A stretch of 39,225 nucleotides of DNA from Desulfobacteraceae bacterium (lineage in GTDB: Bacteria; Desulfobacterota; Desulfobacteria; Desulfobacterales; Desulfococcaceae): the NCBI GenBank assembly GCA_011390755.1, contig JAABRU010000046.1, positions 1 through 39,225 of the forward strand, written 5' to 3'. A program made the translations under genes and the position numbers. Below, piece after piece: positions 15,855-25,142 of this stretch. Each line of letters opens with the position of its first letter. Position 1 is the first letter of the stretch. Below the pieces are notes generated by a model. That model was not told the DNA's origin and did no database searches. It saw only the letters and a program-made list of their open reading frames with translations.

Positions 15855-16673
15855 ATGACCGCTATTTCCAATATTGAATTCAGAAGCAGAATTTTTCTGT
15901 CCGGAACCCTGAAAACCATCACCGGTCTGCATATTGGCGGCAATTCCACTGAAATGGAAATCGGCGGGGCAGATTCCATTGTCGTGCGCGATCCCATCAG
16001 CAATTTTCCTTATATTCCGGGTTCATCTCTGCGGGGAAAAATGCGGAGTCTGCTGGAAAGAGTGCGGGGGGAAATGACCATTGACCTGGAAAAATCCGAA
16101 ATCCGGCAGGTGAAATATGTCAAAGACCTTGCAGAACCTTTGACAAAGGGCGCAAAGTTAGGGAAAGCCGGACCGTCCACTGATCCGGGAGCCGCATCCG
16201 CCCGCCTTTTCGGTGTGGCCATTGACAAACAGGAAAGCGACCGACCGGAAAATATCATCCCCCAGCGATTGGTGGTGCGGGATGCCCGGCTTTCTAATCC
16301 CGAAGAACTGGAAGCTGCCCGGAATACGGATATGCCCCTCACGGAAGTGAAAACCGAGGTGGCCATAGACCGGATTACTTCCCAGGCCAATCCCCGCCAG
16401 ATCGAACGGGTTCCCGCGGGTGCGAAATTCCACTTTGAATTTGTTCTCAATCTCTACGGGGAAGACAAAGAGGAAGATTATGTAAAACTGCTCTTCCAGT
16501 GCATGGAACTCTTGCAGGATGATTACCTGGGCGGACACGGCAGCCGGGGATACGGCCGGGTGCAGTTTGATGTGGAAAAGATTACGCGCAAAAGTGCGGA
16601 AGACTACCGGGAAAGCAACTCTGCACAGGACTTCAGCATTGATATTCCTCCGGAACTGAAAAATCAGCCATAA
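15855..16673 (+). CDS. csm3: Type III-A backbone RNase Csm3
   Basis: Csm3 builds the backbone of the Csm complex and cuts target RNA at six-base intervals. The family motif TGLHIGGNSTEMEIGGAD is present, and D40 in GGAD matches the known catalytic Asp. FPYIPGSSLRGKMRSLLE follows, and the C-terminal GGHGSRGYGRV glycine-rich loop is intact. The 272-residue length is slightly above the common ~220-250 range. The start follows an aggagg ribosome binding site, and the gene lies directly between csm2 and csm4. Confidence 0.95.
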   Translation: MTAISNIEFRSRIFLSGTLKTITGLHIGGNSTEMEIGGADSIVVRDPISNFPYIPGSSLRGKMRSLLERVRGEMTIDLEKSEIRQVKYVKDLAEPLTKGAKLGKAGPSTDPGAASARLFGVAIDKQESDRPENIIPQRLVVRDARLSNPEELEAARNTDMPLTEVKTEVAIDRITSQANPRQIERVPAGAKFHFEFVLNLYGEDKEEDYVKLLFQCMELLQDDYLGGHGSRGYGRVQFDVEKITRKSAEDYRESNSAQDFSIDIPPELKNQP

Positions 16674-16682
16674 GGAGAGATT

Positions 16683-17681
16683 ATGCGTATTTACAAACTC
16701 AGATTTCTCTCTGCACTGCATGTGGATTCCAAAGGATCGGGAGAACCGGAAAGCGCGGAGGAATTCATCCGCTCCGATACCCTGTCCGCGGCCATGTGCC
16801 TGGCATGGTCGGATATATTCCCGGCTCCGGATTTCCTGGATCCCCCTTTCCGTCTCAGTTCGGCTTTTCCCTATATCGGAAATACCCTGCTTTTCCCCAT
16901 GCCGCTCTGGCAGATATGGGAGGGGGCAGACCCGGCAGAACGGAAAAAACGGAAAAAAATCCGCTGGATTTCCCAAAGCCTTTTGGAAAAGGTGCTGGGG
17001 GGGAAAAAAATCCGGGCGGAAGATGTCTCGCAGCCATCCCCCGGCATTGCCTTTTCCGCAGCGGAAAAAATCCCCGCTGGCCTCTTCTGGAAAATTGACG
17101 AACGGCAGCGGGTGAGCGTGGACCGCCTGGGAATGCAGGCGGACGGCGGGCTGTTTTTCTTCGGTCTTCAGTTCTTTGCAGCAGACTGCGGGCTGTGGTT
17201 TGCCGCGGATGTTCCCGAAGAAAAGCAGAAAGAACTGCGGGCAGCGCTGGATTATCTGGGCGATACGGGCATCGGGGCCGACCGTAACAGCGGGCTGGGG
17301 CATTTTACAATTGCAGAGGAAAAAGAGTGGACACCGGCAACAGTGAAAAATTCCGACGGTGCTTTCCTGCTGTCTTTATACAATCCTGCTCCGCCCCCTG
17401 AGGAAAACCTGCAAAAACTGCTGCACAGAAGTGCCTACGGGCTGAACACCCGTTCCGGATGGGTGGTGAATTCCACTTTGGGAAGGCCCCCCATCCGGGT
17501 ATTTACCGAAGGTTCCTGCTTTTCCGGAAAACCCAAAGGCCGGGTGGTGGAAATGCTGACCGGGGAAACAAAGGCAAAACATAAAGAACTTGCCAAACTG
17601 CCTCACAGCGCGCCCAGGGATTTCCGGGCTTTATTCCTTCCCTGTAAGCTGTCGGATGAACTGCGGGAGGTGACATCATGA
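16683..17681 (+). CDS. csm4: Type III-A RAMP protein Csm4
   Basis: Csm4 binds the crRNA 5' handle and contacts Cas10 at the base of the Csm complex. The product (332 residues) shows the typical opening KLRFLSALHVDSKGSG, then EEFIRSDTLSAAMCLAW, and SSAFPYIGNTLLFPMP, all diagnostic of Csm4. A TGIGADRNSGLGHF RAMP loop is near residue 200. The start follows a taaggaga ribosome binding site ten bases after csm3, and the stop overlaps the csm5 start by four bases. Confidence 0.94.
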   Translation: MRIYKLRFLSALHVDSKGSGEPESAEEFIRSDTLSAAMCLAWSDIFPAPDFLDPPFRLSSAFPYIGNTLLFPMPLWQIWEGADPAERKKRKKIRWISQSLLEKVLGGKKIRAEDVSQPSPGIAFSAAEKIPAGLFWKIDERQRVSVDRLGMQADGGLFFFGLQFFAADCGLWFAADVPEEKQKELRAALDYLGDTGIGADRNSGLGHFTIAEEKEWTPATVKNSDGAFLLSLYNPAPPPEENLQKLLHRSAYGLNTRSGWVVNSTLGRPPIRVFTEGSCFSGKPKGRVVEMLTGETKAKHKELAKLPHSAPRDFRALFLPCKLSDELREVTS

Positions 17682-19084
17682 AAAAACATTCACAGACCTG
17701 GGAAATCATCCTGCTCACCCCCCTGCATGTGGGGGACGGGGAATCCCTGCAGGTGCAGATGGATTATTTACCTTCCAAAAAGGGGCTGGAAGTCATTGAT
17801 CTGGAAGCCGTTCTGGAAAGTTTACAGGATAATCCCAAAGCCCTGTCTGACATGGGGCGTATGGACATCAGCAGTTTTATCCGCAGTTACGGTCTTTCGG
17901 TGCTGCCCAGATACCGTCTGACTTTCCCCGATACAGTTCCCAATGAAGTCCGGCGGTTCATCAAAGACGCGTATGGCCGTCCTTTTCTGGCCGGAAGCAG
18001 CCTGAAAGGAGCCATCCGCACGGCCTTGTGGCAGGGACTGGATCGGTCCCGACTGCCATCGGCATCGGATTTCCGGAGCTTTGATAAAGCAGTGAAATCC
18101 CTGGAGGGTCAGCCCCACAATGATTTCCTGCGGCCTTTGCAGATCAGCGACAGTCCGGGAATTGCCGGGGATGGAAACCTTCAGGTATCCGACATCCGTT
18201 TTTTCAATCTCCGGAACGGAGACCGGGCCGGGTGGAAAGATTTCTCCGGCAGAAGAACCCTGGATCGCTTTCAGGATGCAAACGGAATATTTGCAGAAAG
18301 TCTGAAAAGTGAAACCCGTTTTTATGTAAAGGCCAAACTGGATTCTTTTCTGCCTTCGGCTCCGGTCAGCAGACTCTGGCCCATTCCGCCGACAGAAGGA
18401 CTGGACAGTTTTGAATCCCTGGCCCGCGCGGTCAACACCCACAGCCGGAACATCGCAGAAGGGGAAAAAGCCTTCTTTGCCCGCTACGGGCAGAACCATG
18501 TTGCGGCCTTTTATGACAGTCTGATGCAGGGTATTGACGGTCTGGCAGAAAAACCGGGAACTTTTATTGTCCGCATGGCCTGGGGCAGCGGCTGGAAAGG
18601 CATGACCGGGGACTGGATGAGTGAAAGAGAGCTGGCAGATGTCCGAAGACAGAAACCTTTGGGCAAACCGGGTGTTCCGGTCTTCCCCAAAACCCGGCGG
18701 CTGGCGATGAAAGACGGGTTGCCGTCCCAGCCTTTGGGCTGGGTGCTGGTTCAGCCCGCGGCAGATGATCTTTTTTACAGTGCAGCGGAAAATCTTACAG
18801 CGCCCTCTGTTCCGGAAGCAAAAACCGGAATTTCGGCCCCGGCCATCCCCAAACCTGCGGAAAAACCGGTGCAGACCGAAATATGGGAAAATGCCTTTGT
18901 TAAATACACTCCCAATGACGGTAAACTCACAGCCGTCTGGAAAGGGAAAAAAGCTGAAACATCAGATAAGGATCTGATCCCCCAACAATATCACAATAAA
19001 CTCTTCAAAAAGAAAAAAGGAATAAACCTGAAGGTGGAGGCCGAGGTATATGGCAATGCCTTCCGACTTATCAGAGTGTGGTAA
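17678..19084 (+). CDS. csm5: Type III-A RAMP protein Csm5 with extra C-terminal domain
   Basis: Csm5 caps the crRNA 3' end of the Csm complex and is needed for crRNA maturation. The family signature includes EIILLTPLHVGDGE at the start and GRPFLAGSSLKGAIRTALW near residue 103. The Csm5 core ends around residue 375 (PLGWVLVQP). A linker and a further ~77 residues (392-468) follow. This segment is 61/77 identical to the C-terminal domain of Cmr6 at 7664-7894, including the linker KPAEKP, TEIWE, KKAETSDK, IPQQYH and INLKVEAEVYGNAFRL. Here the protein stops directly after VW. Csm5 in Staphylococcus recruits host nucleases, so a shared docking role is possible but unproven. Confidence 0.94.
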   Translation: MKKHSQTWEIILLTPLHVGDGESLQVQMDYLPSKKGLEVIDLEAVLESLQDNPKALSDMGRMDISSFIRSYGLSVLPRYRLTFPDTVPNEVRRFIKDAYGRPFLAGSSLKGAIRTALWQGLDRSRLPSASDFRSFDKAVKSLEGQPHNDFLRPLQISDSPGIAGDGNLQVSDIRFFNLRNGDRAGWKDFSGRRTLDRFQDANGIFAESLKSETRFYVKAKLDSFLPSAPVSRLWPIPPTEGLDSFESLARAVNTHSRNIAEGEKAFFARYGQNHVAAFYDSLMQGIDGLAEKPGTFIVRMAWGSGWKGMTGDWMSERELADVRRQKPLGKPGVPVFPKTRRLAMKDGLPSQPLGWVLVQPAADDLFYSAAENLTAPSVPEAKTGISAPAIPKPAEKPVQTEIWENAFVKYTPNDGKLTAVWKGKKAETSDKDLIPQQYHNKLFKKKKGINLKVEAEVYGNAFRLIRVW

Positions 19085-19713
19085 ATTTATATGAAAGTCC
19101 CCTGTAGAGACGCACGGTGTGCGTCTCTGCGGTGTGCGTCTCTCTGCGGTGCATTTTCATGCTTCGCTGTGACCGTCCCGTCATGGCCGTTTATATGAAA
19201 GTCCCCTGTAGAGACGCACGGCGTGCGTCTCTCTGCGGTGTGCGTCTTCTGCAGAGACGCACACCGTGCGTCTCTACGGTATGGCACTTTCATGTTTCGT
19301 TGTGACCGTCAGTCATGGCCGTTTATATGAAAGTCTTTCACCGCAGGTCGGGTCAGCGAAGCGTAACCCGACACAAATATTTGATATTGCTGGATTACGC
19401 TTCGCTAACCCAACCTACACACTGTAGAGACGCACGGCGTGCGTCTCTGCGGTCGTGCGTCTTCTGCAGAGACGCACACCGTGCGTCTCTACGGTGTATT
19501 TTCATACTTCGTTGTGAGTCACGGCTCATGTCCGTTTATATGAAAGTGTCTGCGAAAAACCGGCCTCCGCCTTCATTTTCGCACTCCGCGCAGCTTTCAT
19601 GTTTCGCTGTGACCGTCAGTCATGGCCGTTTATATGAAAGTCTCCCCGCGCTTCGCGCGGGAACGGGAAAGAGGCTTTCGGCGGGAAGCTGCAGTATTTT
19701 TTCAGGAAATAAC
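19085..19713. repeat. Repeat block downstream of csm5
   Basis: No gene is evident. Full copies of the 49-bp repeat also found upstream of csm1 lie at 19153-19202, 19286-19334, 19498-19547 and 19594-19641. A half copy begins within two bases of the csm5 stop (19086). Between them are inverted repeats of the gagacgcacggcgtgcgtctc type (several copies), an agcgaagcgtaaccc/gggttagcgaagcg-type inverted repeat (about 19350-19420) and one tgcgaaaaaccggc hairpin. Repeats therefore bracket the csm operon on both sides. Confidence 0.85.
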
Positions 19714-20061
19714 CTAAAAACTTATAATCTCATAACCTTCCTGCTGAAAACGGCTCATGGAGGGATGTCCGTTCATATCATTCAAAAGCACAAGCTCCTG
19801 CTCTTTCGCGTTTTCCAGTGTCCCCATTTTCCGGGAACAGGCTTCACAGACTCCGGCCAGCAGTCCTGCAATTCTGACTTTTTTCCACAGACCGTAAAGG
19901 GGATGATCCTCTTTTTTCAATTCGGGAATCAGTTTTACAGATGCCCCTTCCATAACAATCTGTACATCACCCCCTTTTTCTTTCATATCCAGTGCATTGA
20001 GCAGCACATGGATGAAACACAGGGGATCTCCGTTAAACACAAACAATGCATTTTTTTTCAT
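19714..20061 (-). CDS. DsrE-like sulfur-relay family protein
   Basis: The 115-residue product from the ATG at 20061 starts KNALFVFNGDPLCFIHVLLNALDM and continues with VQIVMEGASVKLI, a pattern typical of DsrE/DsrF-like proteins. LLAGVCEACSRKMGTL holds two cysteines where family members carry sulfur-transfer cysteines. The start at 20061 is chosen because a ggaggagg ribosome binding site precedes it and it overlaps the stop of the upstream ferredoxin gene by four bases. A longer frame to 20103 runs into that ferredoxin. It may deliver reduced sulfur or have an uncharacterised role. The exact partner is unknown. Confidence 0.75.
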   Translation of the reverse strand: MKKNALFVFNGDPLCFIHVLLNALDMKEKGGDVQIVMEGASVKLIPELKKEDHPLYGLWKKVRIAGLLAGVCEACSRKMGTLENAKEQELVLLNDMNGHPSMSRFQQEGYEIISF

Positions 20062-20267
20062 AAAGATTTTTCCTCCTCCCAGCGGATACAGTCTTTGGGG
20101 CACATTGCAATGGCCTCATCCACCGCATCTTCCGGATAGCAGCAGCCCGGTTCGGCATCCGCCACATGGATAAAGCCTGCATCATTACAGACAAAAACCG
20201 AAGGGGCCACTGCAACACATCCCAGACACAGATTGCAGTCTGCATATTCCACTACGGGTTTTTTCAT
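20058..20267 (-). CDS. Small single-cluster ferredoxin
   Basis: The 69-residue protein has C-x2-C-x2-C near the N-terminus (CNLCLGC) and CPKDCI near the C-terminus. With intervening GCCYPEDAVDEAIAMCP this is the arrangement of monocluster 4Fe-4S ferredoxins of the Fer4 type. The central part contains extra cysteines (GCCYP). It is followed, with a four-base overlap, by the DsrE-like gene, so the two form an operon. An electron-transfer role linked to sulfur chemistry is inference. Confidence 0.75.
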   Translation of the reverse strand: MKKPVVEYADCNLCLGCVAVAPSVFVCNDAGFIHVADAEPGCCYPEDAVDEAIAMCPKDCIRWEEEKSL

Positions 20268-20722
20268 GGGATTTCAGTTCCTGTAAGGCAGTACACAAGC
20301 GCATTTGTTTTTTTGATAAGTGTTCCCTGTTCTCTGCAAATTGTACACAGAAAAACGATTGCATTGTTTCAGATGAAACTGAGGATGAATTTCACGGCAA
20401 AACCGGACTGCCGGGTTACGCTTCGCCAACCAGACCTGCAATTTTAAGTGAAACAATGCACTATAAAGGAGGGAAATATGCAGGTCAATAAATTTTTTGT
20501 GTTTGACCGGACAAAAATACGGCTTCCGCACTCCGGGACAGCCGTGAAACCGCATCCGGGAAAACTTTTCGGTATACCGGGTCTTTGGAAGCCCCCTTTC
20601 CTGTCTTTGATTCTCCGGATGATAAAATCCCGGCAGAATATCTTGCACTCTCATTTTTTCTGTTGTAAGTTGTCAGACTCTCATGATTTATAATCTTAAC
20701 ATAAACAGATACGGAGAAAATC
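20268..20722. other. Intergenic stretch with repeat remnants
   Basis: An inverted repeat (gcattgtttca at 20361-20371 and its complement at 20449-20459) bounds a 99-base element containing a gttacgcttcgccaac segment. A degraded copy of the gcactccgggacagtcgtaaaac repeat family lies around 20525-20580. No convincing gene was found. Short open frames here lack ribosome binding sites and coding character. An acggagaaaat ribosome binding site for the next gene is at the right end. Confidence 0.5.
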
Positions 20723-21526
20723 ATGGTACTGCGGGAAAATTATGTGGATGGTCTGGCAGAAGAGGTGCTGACAGAAATGGCCTTCAGCTTTTTCGGAGAG
20801 CGCAGGGAGGTGGAAGATGCCATCAGGGTTTTGCAGCAATACGCACAGGCACTTCGGGAAAAAGAGACAGAGGTGGAAACTGCGGCCCGTTTTCTGGCTT
20901 ATCTGGCCGTGGATACGAAAGAACTGGAGGCGTTTTACGCTTTAGCCGGGGCGGAGAAAAATATTTTTCCTTTGGACAGGGAACTCCCGGCCCGCTTTCT
21001 GCCCGAAGAAATGCCGGGTGCATTTACGGCCAAAGGTGTTTATCAGAAACTCCTGCTTCATGCTTACAGGATTTTGCAGAAACTCTGTGACGAATATATG
21101 AATGGAAAAAAAGCAGAGGAACTGGCAAAGGATGATCCCGGAAATACAGATGCTGCATACCGGGTGTTTATGGGAATGTGCCGGATTATCAATGAAAAAA
21201 TAAGTAAAATCAATAAAGAAAATCGCCCGGGGCAGACCCTGCGTTATTTCAAACGCTTCCGCCCGGAAACAGAAATCAGGGAGAATATCACCGGGGGAAG
21301 CACTTTCTGCGGTTCGGGAAGTGAATGCCGAATCAATCAGGCACTGTCATTTGAACAGATTGATCCGGATGCTTTCGGTCTGAAAATTTATCCGGAACTG
21401 CCGCCCGCGGATCAGATGAAGGAAAAAATTGCGGACTGCTGCGCAAAAGTATGGAACAGCAGGCAGGCAGAAGCGCGCAGTCTTATGGCAGAAGTTAAAA
21501 AAAGGTGTAAAATGAAAGGGCAGTAA
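20723..21526 (+). CDS. Uncharacterised 267-residue protein
   Basis: I do not recognise this protein. It is soluble, mostly predicted helical, rich in Glu and Lys, with no signal peptide or membrane segment. Notable parts are GLAEEVLTEMAFSFFGERREVED at the start, a central LLLHAYRILQKLCDEYMNG, and a glycine/cysteine patch STFCGSGSECRIN near residue 195. A ggagaaa ribosome binding site precedes the ATG, and amino acid composition and codon use resemble the neighbours, which supports a real gene. The next gene, rlmE, begins 53 bases downstream, so co-transcription is possible. Confidence 0.75.
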   Translation: MVLRENYVDGLAEEVLTEMAFSFFGERREVEDAIRVLQQYAQALREKETEVETAARFLAYLAVDTKELEAFYALAGAEKNIFPLDRELPARFLPEEMPGAFTAKGVYQKLLLHAYRILQKLCDEYMNGKKAEELAKDDPGNTDAAYRVFMGMCRIINEKISKINKENRPGQTLRYFKRFRPETEIRENITGGSTFCGSGSECRINQALSFEQIDPDAFGLKIYPELPPADQMKEKIADCCAKVWNSRQAEARSLMAEVKKRCKMKGQ

Positions 21527-21579
21527 ACTTATTTTTCAGACAATTACTATCTCTCTTGACTTAAAAACGAGTTAATTAT

Positions 21580-22194
21580 ATGAAACGTCGGTCTTCAAAA
21601 TCCGGAAAAAACAGATGGGCAGATCATTTTACCCGAAAAGCCAAAAAAGAAAAATACGCGGCCCGCTCTGTATACAAACTGCAGGAAATTCAAAGTAAAA
21701 ATAATGTGATCCGTAAAGGGGACAGGGTATTGGATTTGGGATGCGCTCCCGGTTCATGGCTGCAGTATGCCGCAGAGCTGGTGGGCGGCAAAGGACAGGT
21801 TGTCGGTATTGATCTGAAAGAAGTGACGGAAAATCTGCCGCCCCATGTGAAAACCCATACCGGGGATCTGCTGGAAGCGGGCGGAGAGATGATGACGCTC
21901 ATCGGCAGGGATTATCATGCGGTGCTCAGCGATATGGCCCCTTCAACGACCGGACACAAAGAAACGGACTCGGCCCGCTCCTATATTCTCTGCGAATCCG
22001 CTCTTCTGCTGGCAAAAGAAGTGCTGGTGCCCGGGGGCGTTTTTATCTGCAAGATCTTTCAGGGGCCTGATTTTGAAGCATTTATAAAACAGGTCAGAGA
22101 AGAATTTTCAAAATGCAAAATATTCAAACCCCAGAGCAGCCGCAAGGCCAGCAAGGAAATATTTGTTATCGGTCTGGGGCGGAAAAAGGAATGA
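21580..22194 (+). CDS. rlmE: 23S rRNA 2'-O-methyltransferase RlmE
   Basis: RlmE (FtsJ, RrmJ) methylates U2552 in the A-loop of 23S rRNA in assembled 50S subunits. The 204-residue product has the SAM-binding [14 protein letters not shown], and the catalytic tetrad K33, D118 ([10 protein letters not shown]), K158 (CKIFQGPDF) and E193 (KEIFVIGLG) is complete. Length matches E. coli RlmE. The upstream ribosome binding site is weak. Eleven bases separate it from yebC, so the two are probably co-transcribed. Confidence 0.96.
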   Translation: MKRRSSKSGKNRWADHFTRKAKKEKYAARSVYKLQEIQSKNNVIRKGDRVLDLGCAPGSWLQYAAELVGGKGQVVGIDLKEVTENLPPHVKTHTGDLLEAGGEMMTLIGRDYHAVLSDMAPSTTGHKETDSARSYILCESALLLAKEVLVPGGVFICKIFQGPDFEAFIKQVREEFSKCKIFKPQSSRKASKEIFVIGLGRKKE

Positions 22195-22204
22195 GGAGGC
22201 ATAT

Positions 22205-22939
22205 ATGTCAGGACACAGTAAGTGGTCAACCATCCGCCATAAAAAAGGGGCAGCGGATGCCAAACGGGGAAAGGTTTTTACCAAACTGATTAAGGAAATT
22301 ACCATTGCCGCGCGCATCGGCGGGGGCGATCCGGCTGCCAATCCCCGGCTTCGCACGGCCATTGCCGCGGCCAAAAACGAAAATATGCCCAAAGACAATA
22401 TGGACCGGGCCATTAAAAAAGGAACAGGGGAGCTGGAAGGTGTCAGTTATGAAGAAAACACCTATGAAGGTTACGGCCCTGGCGGTGCGGCAGTTTTACT
22501 GGAATCTCTGACAGATAACAAAAACAGGGCCGTGGCGGAAATCCGGCATATTTTCAGTAAAAGGGGCGGTAATCTGGGAGAAAACGGCTGTGTTGCGTGG
22601 ATGTTTGACAAAAAGGGTTATCTGAATGTTGAAAAAAATGCCGCGGATGAAGAACAGCTGATGGAAGTGGCGCTGGAAGCCGGTGCCGAAGATGTGCGGG
22701 AGGACGGGGACAGTTTTGAGATCATTACAGAACCTGATGATTTTGAAAGTGTCAGAGAGGCCCTGGAAAAAGCGGAAATTCCGTATACAGAAGCAGAAGT
22801 AACCATGCTGCCCCAGAACATCGTAAGTCTGACAGGCAAAGAGGCAGAGCAGATGATGAAACTGATGGAGGCTTTGGAAGACTGCGATGATGTACAGAAA
22901 GTATATACCAATGCAGACATTCCCGATGATATGGTATAG
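22205..22939 (+). CDS. yebC: YebC/PmpR family protein
   Basis: YebC/TACO1 proteins are ~245-residue DNA/ribosome-associated factors; some members regulate transcription and others aid translation of proline-rich stretches. The start [22 protein letters not shown] is diagnostic, followed by [20 protein letters not shown] and [14 protein letters not shown]. At 244 residues it is full length. The ATG at 22205 is chosen because an aggagg ribosome binding site precedes it and it gives the universal N-terminus. A frame open from 22163 begins inside rlmE. Confidence 0.96.
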   Translation: MSGHSKWSTIRHKKGAADAKRGKVFTKLIKEITIAARIGGGDPAANPRLRTAIAAAKNENMPKDNMDRAIKKGTGELEGVSYEENTYEGYGPGGAAVLLESLTDNKNRAVAEIRHIFSKRGGNLGENGCVAWMFDKKGYLNVEKNAADEEQLMEVALEAGAEDVREDGDSFEIITEPDDFESVREALEKAEIPYTEAEVTMLPQNIVSLTGKEAEQMMKLMEALEDCDDVQKVYTNADIPDDMV

Positions 22940-23436
22940 CAGCAGGGGCGGGTTCCGCTGTGCTTCCCCCCCACTCTGATACCCCAGCCCAATGTTTGCT
23001 GCCTTAAGCAAAAAACTCCCTCCCCGGCGGGCGATACTGTTGCCTTAAGACTCCCCTCCCTTAGGCAGGGGGAGGGGAGTCTTAAACAGCATTGCTAATA
23101 ATGATGGTTTCGTAAAAAGTCAAAACCTGAATTTTTCAGCGCAATATATTGTGTGTAATCGCTCTGATAATCGCCATATAATGCAGCAAGATTTTTTTTA
23201 CGGGTTCATCAATAATCAGTAGATCGAAAACTTTCCGGCGGAGTGCAAAAATTGTATTTCTGCACCGCTGAACATGGGTAAAACGGAGCGTTTTCTGCCG
23301 GGCATTCATGCAAAAATACAATTTTTGCACTCCGGGAACCGTTCTGAAACCGGTCGGCGGAAAACTTTTCGATCTACTGATAATACTTTAGGGGGCGTTA
23401 GCGGAGCGTAAGGCAGCCCGGCACACTCCGCTGAAT
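22940..23436. repeat. Repeat-filled intergenic region after yebC
   Basis: No gene is seen. The region contains a ctccctccc/gggagggg inverted pair (about 23017-23080). It also holds a copy of the gtaaaaagtc...gactttttac family (about 23103-23212; this copy is diverged inside) and a full copy of the cagtagatcgaaaa element (23217-23379). Near its right end is a gcgttagcggagcgtaaggc segment. Confidence 0.75.
23217..23379. repeat. MITE-like element, cagtagatcgaaa family
   Basis: Terminal inverted repeats cagtagatcgaaaa and ttttcgatctactg bound 163 bases. A long internal stem is built from gtgcaaaaattgtatttctgca on one side and tgcaaaaatacaatttttgcac on the other. Related copies are at 34230-34370, about 30145-30262 (one end decayed), 27490-27703 (interior replaced) and about 32622-32685 (half). 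No transposase is encoded. Confidence 0.8.
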
Positions 23437-25089
23437 TCAGCCTTCAGCCGGTTCACAGGAAAGGGACTGGCTGATAAGATGAAGAATGTCGGGAAACCGA
23501 TCCATCATTTTTTCGATACGATCCACATCCATCATCTCCAGAGACAGGATCAGTTCTTTACTGAATGCGGAAAGCAGTGCGGAATTGAATTTTTCGGACA
23601 GGGATTGCAGATCCTTTGCAAAATCAACCAGATCATCAATAAAAAAGATTTCCTGGTTCTGCTTCCAGCGGGGGAGATACTCTTCTGTGAGAATGCGGAA
23701 CAGCTCGGGTGAATGTGTATCCCCGCGCCTGTCCTGTGCCGGAATACAGGAAAATGTCTCCGGCCCGCCAGAATTTCCGGCAGACACTTCAAGCATTTCT
23801 CCGCGAAAATCCGGGAGGGGGAAAGTTTGCCGGTCCTGATTTTGCGGGGCAACCGGAATATCCGGCAGTTCCACACGGAAAATACTGCCTTTTCCCACCC
23901 GGCTTTGCAGGCGGAGTCTTCCCCGGAACATTCTGCAGAGTTTTTGGGTAATGCACAGCCCCATGCCGGTTCCGCCGTATTTCCTGCTTTTATGTGTTTC
24001 CTGCTGCTGAAAATTTTCAAAAATCCTTTCATGCTGATTCCGGGGAATACCAATCCCGGAATCTTCCACCTCTATATACAGATGAAAACGATCTGCTGCT
24101 TTCCCGGCAAAGTCTCCGTCAAGGGATATGCTGATATGCCCTTTTTCCGTAAATTTGACGGCGTTGGCTGTCAGATTGATCAGGATCTGGCGTATCCGTA
24201 TCGGATCGGTAATCAGATCAGGAATGTCGGAAAGAATCCGGTAGGTGAGTTTCAGCCCTTTTTCCCGGGCGGGACCGAGAAACAGATTATATATCTCATG
24301 CACTATTTTCTGTATGTTAACGGCTTCGCAGCACAGGAGCATTGTGCCGGATTCCAGACGGGAGAGATCCAGAATATCATCTATGAGCGAAATCAGCAGT
24401 CTGCCGCTGGACAGAATATTGCTGATGTAATAACGGTGATGTTTTCCTTCGCATTCATGCAGCAGAATCTCGCTGAAACCGAGGATGGCATTCATGGGAG
24501 TCCGTATTTCATGACTCATATTTGCAATAAAGTGACTCTTGGCAAGATTGGCGGATTCCGCTGCTTCTTTGGCCCTGCGGAGTTCCTGCTCCGTCCGGCT
24601 GTGCTCCCGAATCTCCTGCTGCAAACGCCGGTTCTGCCTGCGGAGTTTTTTCTGCATCTGCGAAAGATTCATATGCGCGCGCACACGGGCCAGCACCTCT
24701 TCTTTGCGGAAAGGTTTGCTGATATAATCCACAGCACCGATTTCAAAGGCTTTGACGATATGGGGATAATCTGTGAGCGCGCTGATAAATATCACAGGAA
24801 TATCCCGGGTTTTTTTTTCAGATTTGATCCGGCAGCATAATTCATATCCGTCCGGTTCTTCCATCATAATATCCAGCAGAATCAGATCCGGCCGCTTTTC
24901 TGCAAGCATTTCCAGCGCTGTTTTTCCATTGTCGCACACCCGGACATGATAGCCCTCTTCAATGAGAATTCTCTGCAGAATTTTCAGATTGATTGCAGAA
25001 TCATCAACGGCCAGAATTTTTCCCGGATAACTGCCGGATTTATCCTCCTGTCCGCATTGCTCAGATTTTTTTTTTGAAATCTGGTTCAT
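23437..25089 (-). CDS. Response regulator-histidine kinase hybrid
   Basis: A cytoplasmic 550-residue signalling protein. A receiver domain at about 23-140 has phosphoacceptor D73 and conserved K125, followed by a charged coiled coil (142-185). A HisKA domain carries H193 in [11 protein letters not shown], and a HATPase domain has its N box [12 protein letters not shown]1 EDSGIGIP and G2 GGTGMGLC. The last ~120 residues match nothing I know. There is no membrane segment, so the input probably arrives through the N-terminal receiver or a partner. It lies on the minus strand, 53 bases downstream of the MamK-like gene on the same strand, suggesting one transcript. Confidence 0.93.
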   Translation of the reverse strand: MNQISKKKSEQCGQEDKSGSYPGKILAVDDSAINLKILQRILIEEGYHVRVCDNGKTALEMLAEKRPDLILLDIMMEEPDGYELCCRIKSEKKTRDIPVIFISALTDYPHIVKAFEIGAVDYISKPFRKEEVLARVRAHMNLSQMQKKLRRQNRRLQQEIREHSRTEQELRRAKEAAESANLAKSHFIANMSHEIRTPMNAILGFSEILLHECEGKHHRYYISNILSSGRLLISLIDDILDLSRLESGTMLLCCEAVNIQKIVHEIYNLFLGPAREKGLKLTYRILSDIPDLITDPIRIRQILINLTANAVKFTEKGHISISLDGDFAGKAADRFHLYIEVEDSGIGIPRNQHERIFENFQQQETHKSRKYGGTGMGLCITQKLCRMFRGRLRLQSRVGKGSIFRVELPDIPVAPQNQDRQTFPLPDFRGEMLEVSAGNSGGPETFSCIPAQDRRGDTHSPELFRILTEEYLPRWKQNQEIFFIDDLVDFAKDLQSLSEKFNSALLSAFSKELILSLEMMDVDRIEKMMDRFPDILHLISQSLSCEPAEG

Positions 25090-25142
25090 TCATCTGTTCC
25101 CCCGGCATATCCGGAAAACATCCGCTGTTTCAGACAGGAGCA

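Noticed and set aside
19153..19641. Possible second CRISPR array
   Set aside because: Spacing between repeat copies is irregular (about 85-165 bases) and the intervals consist of known inverted repeats rather than unique spacers.
19315..20139. Open frame of 274 codons on the plus strand
   Set aside because: It runs through dispersed repeats and antisense to the DsrE-like gene, with no family resemblance and no ribosome binding site.
23713..24840. 375-codon plus-strand frame
   Set aside because: It is antisense to the hybrid kinase, whose domains are all recognisable; the plus-strand translation has no plausible protein features.
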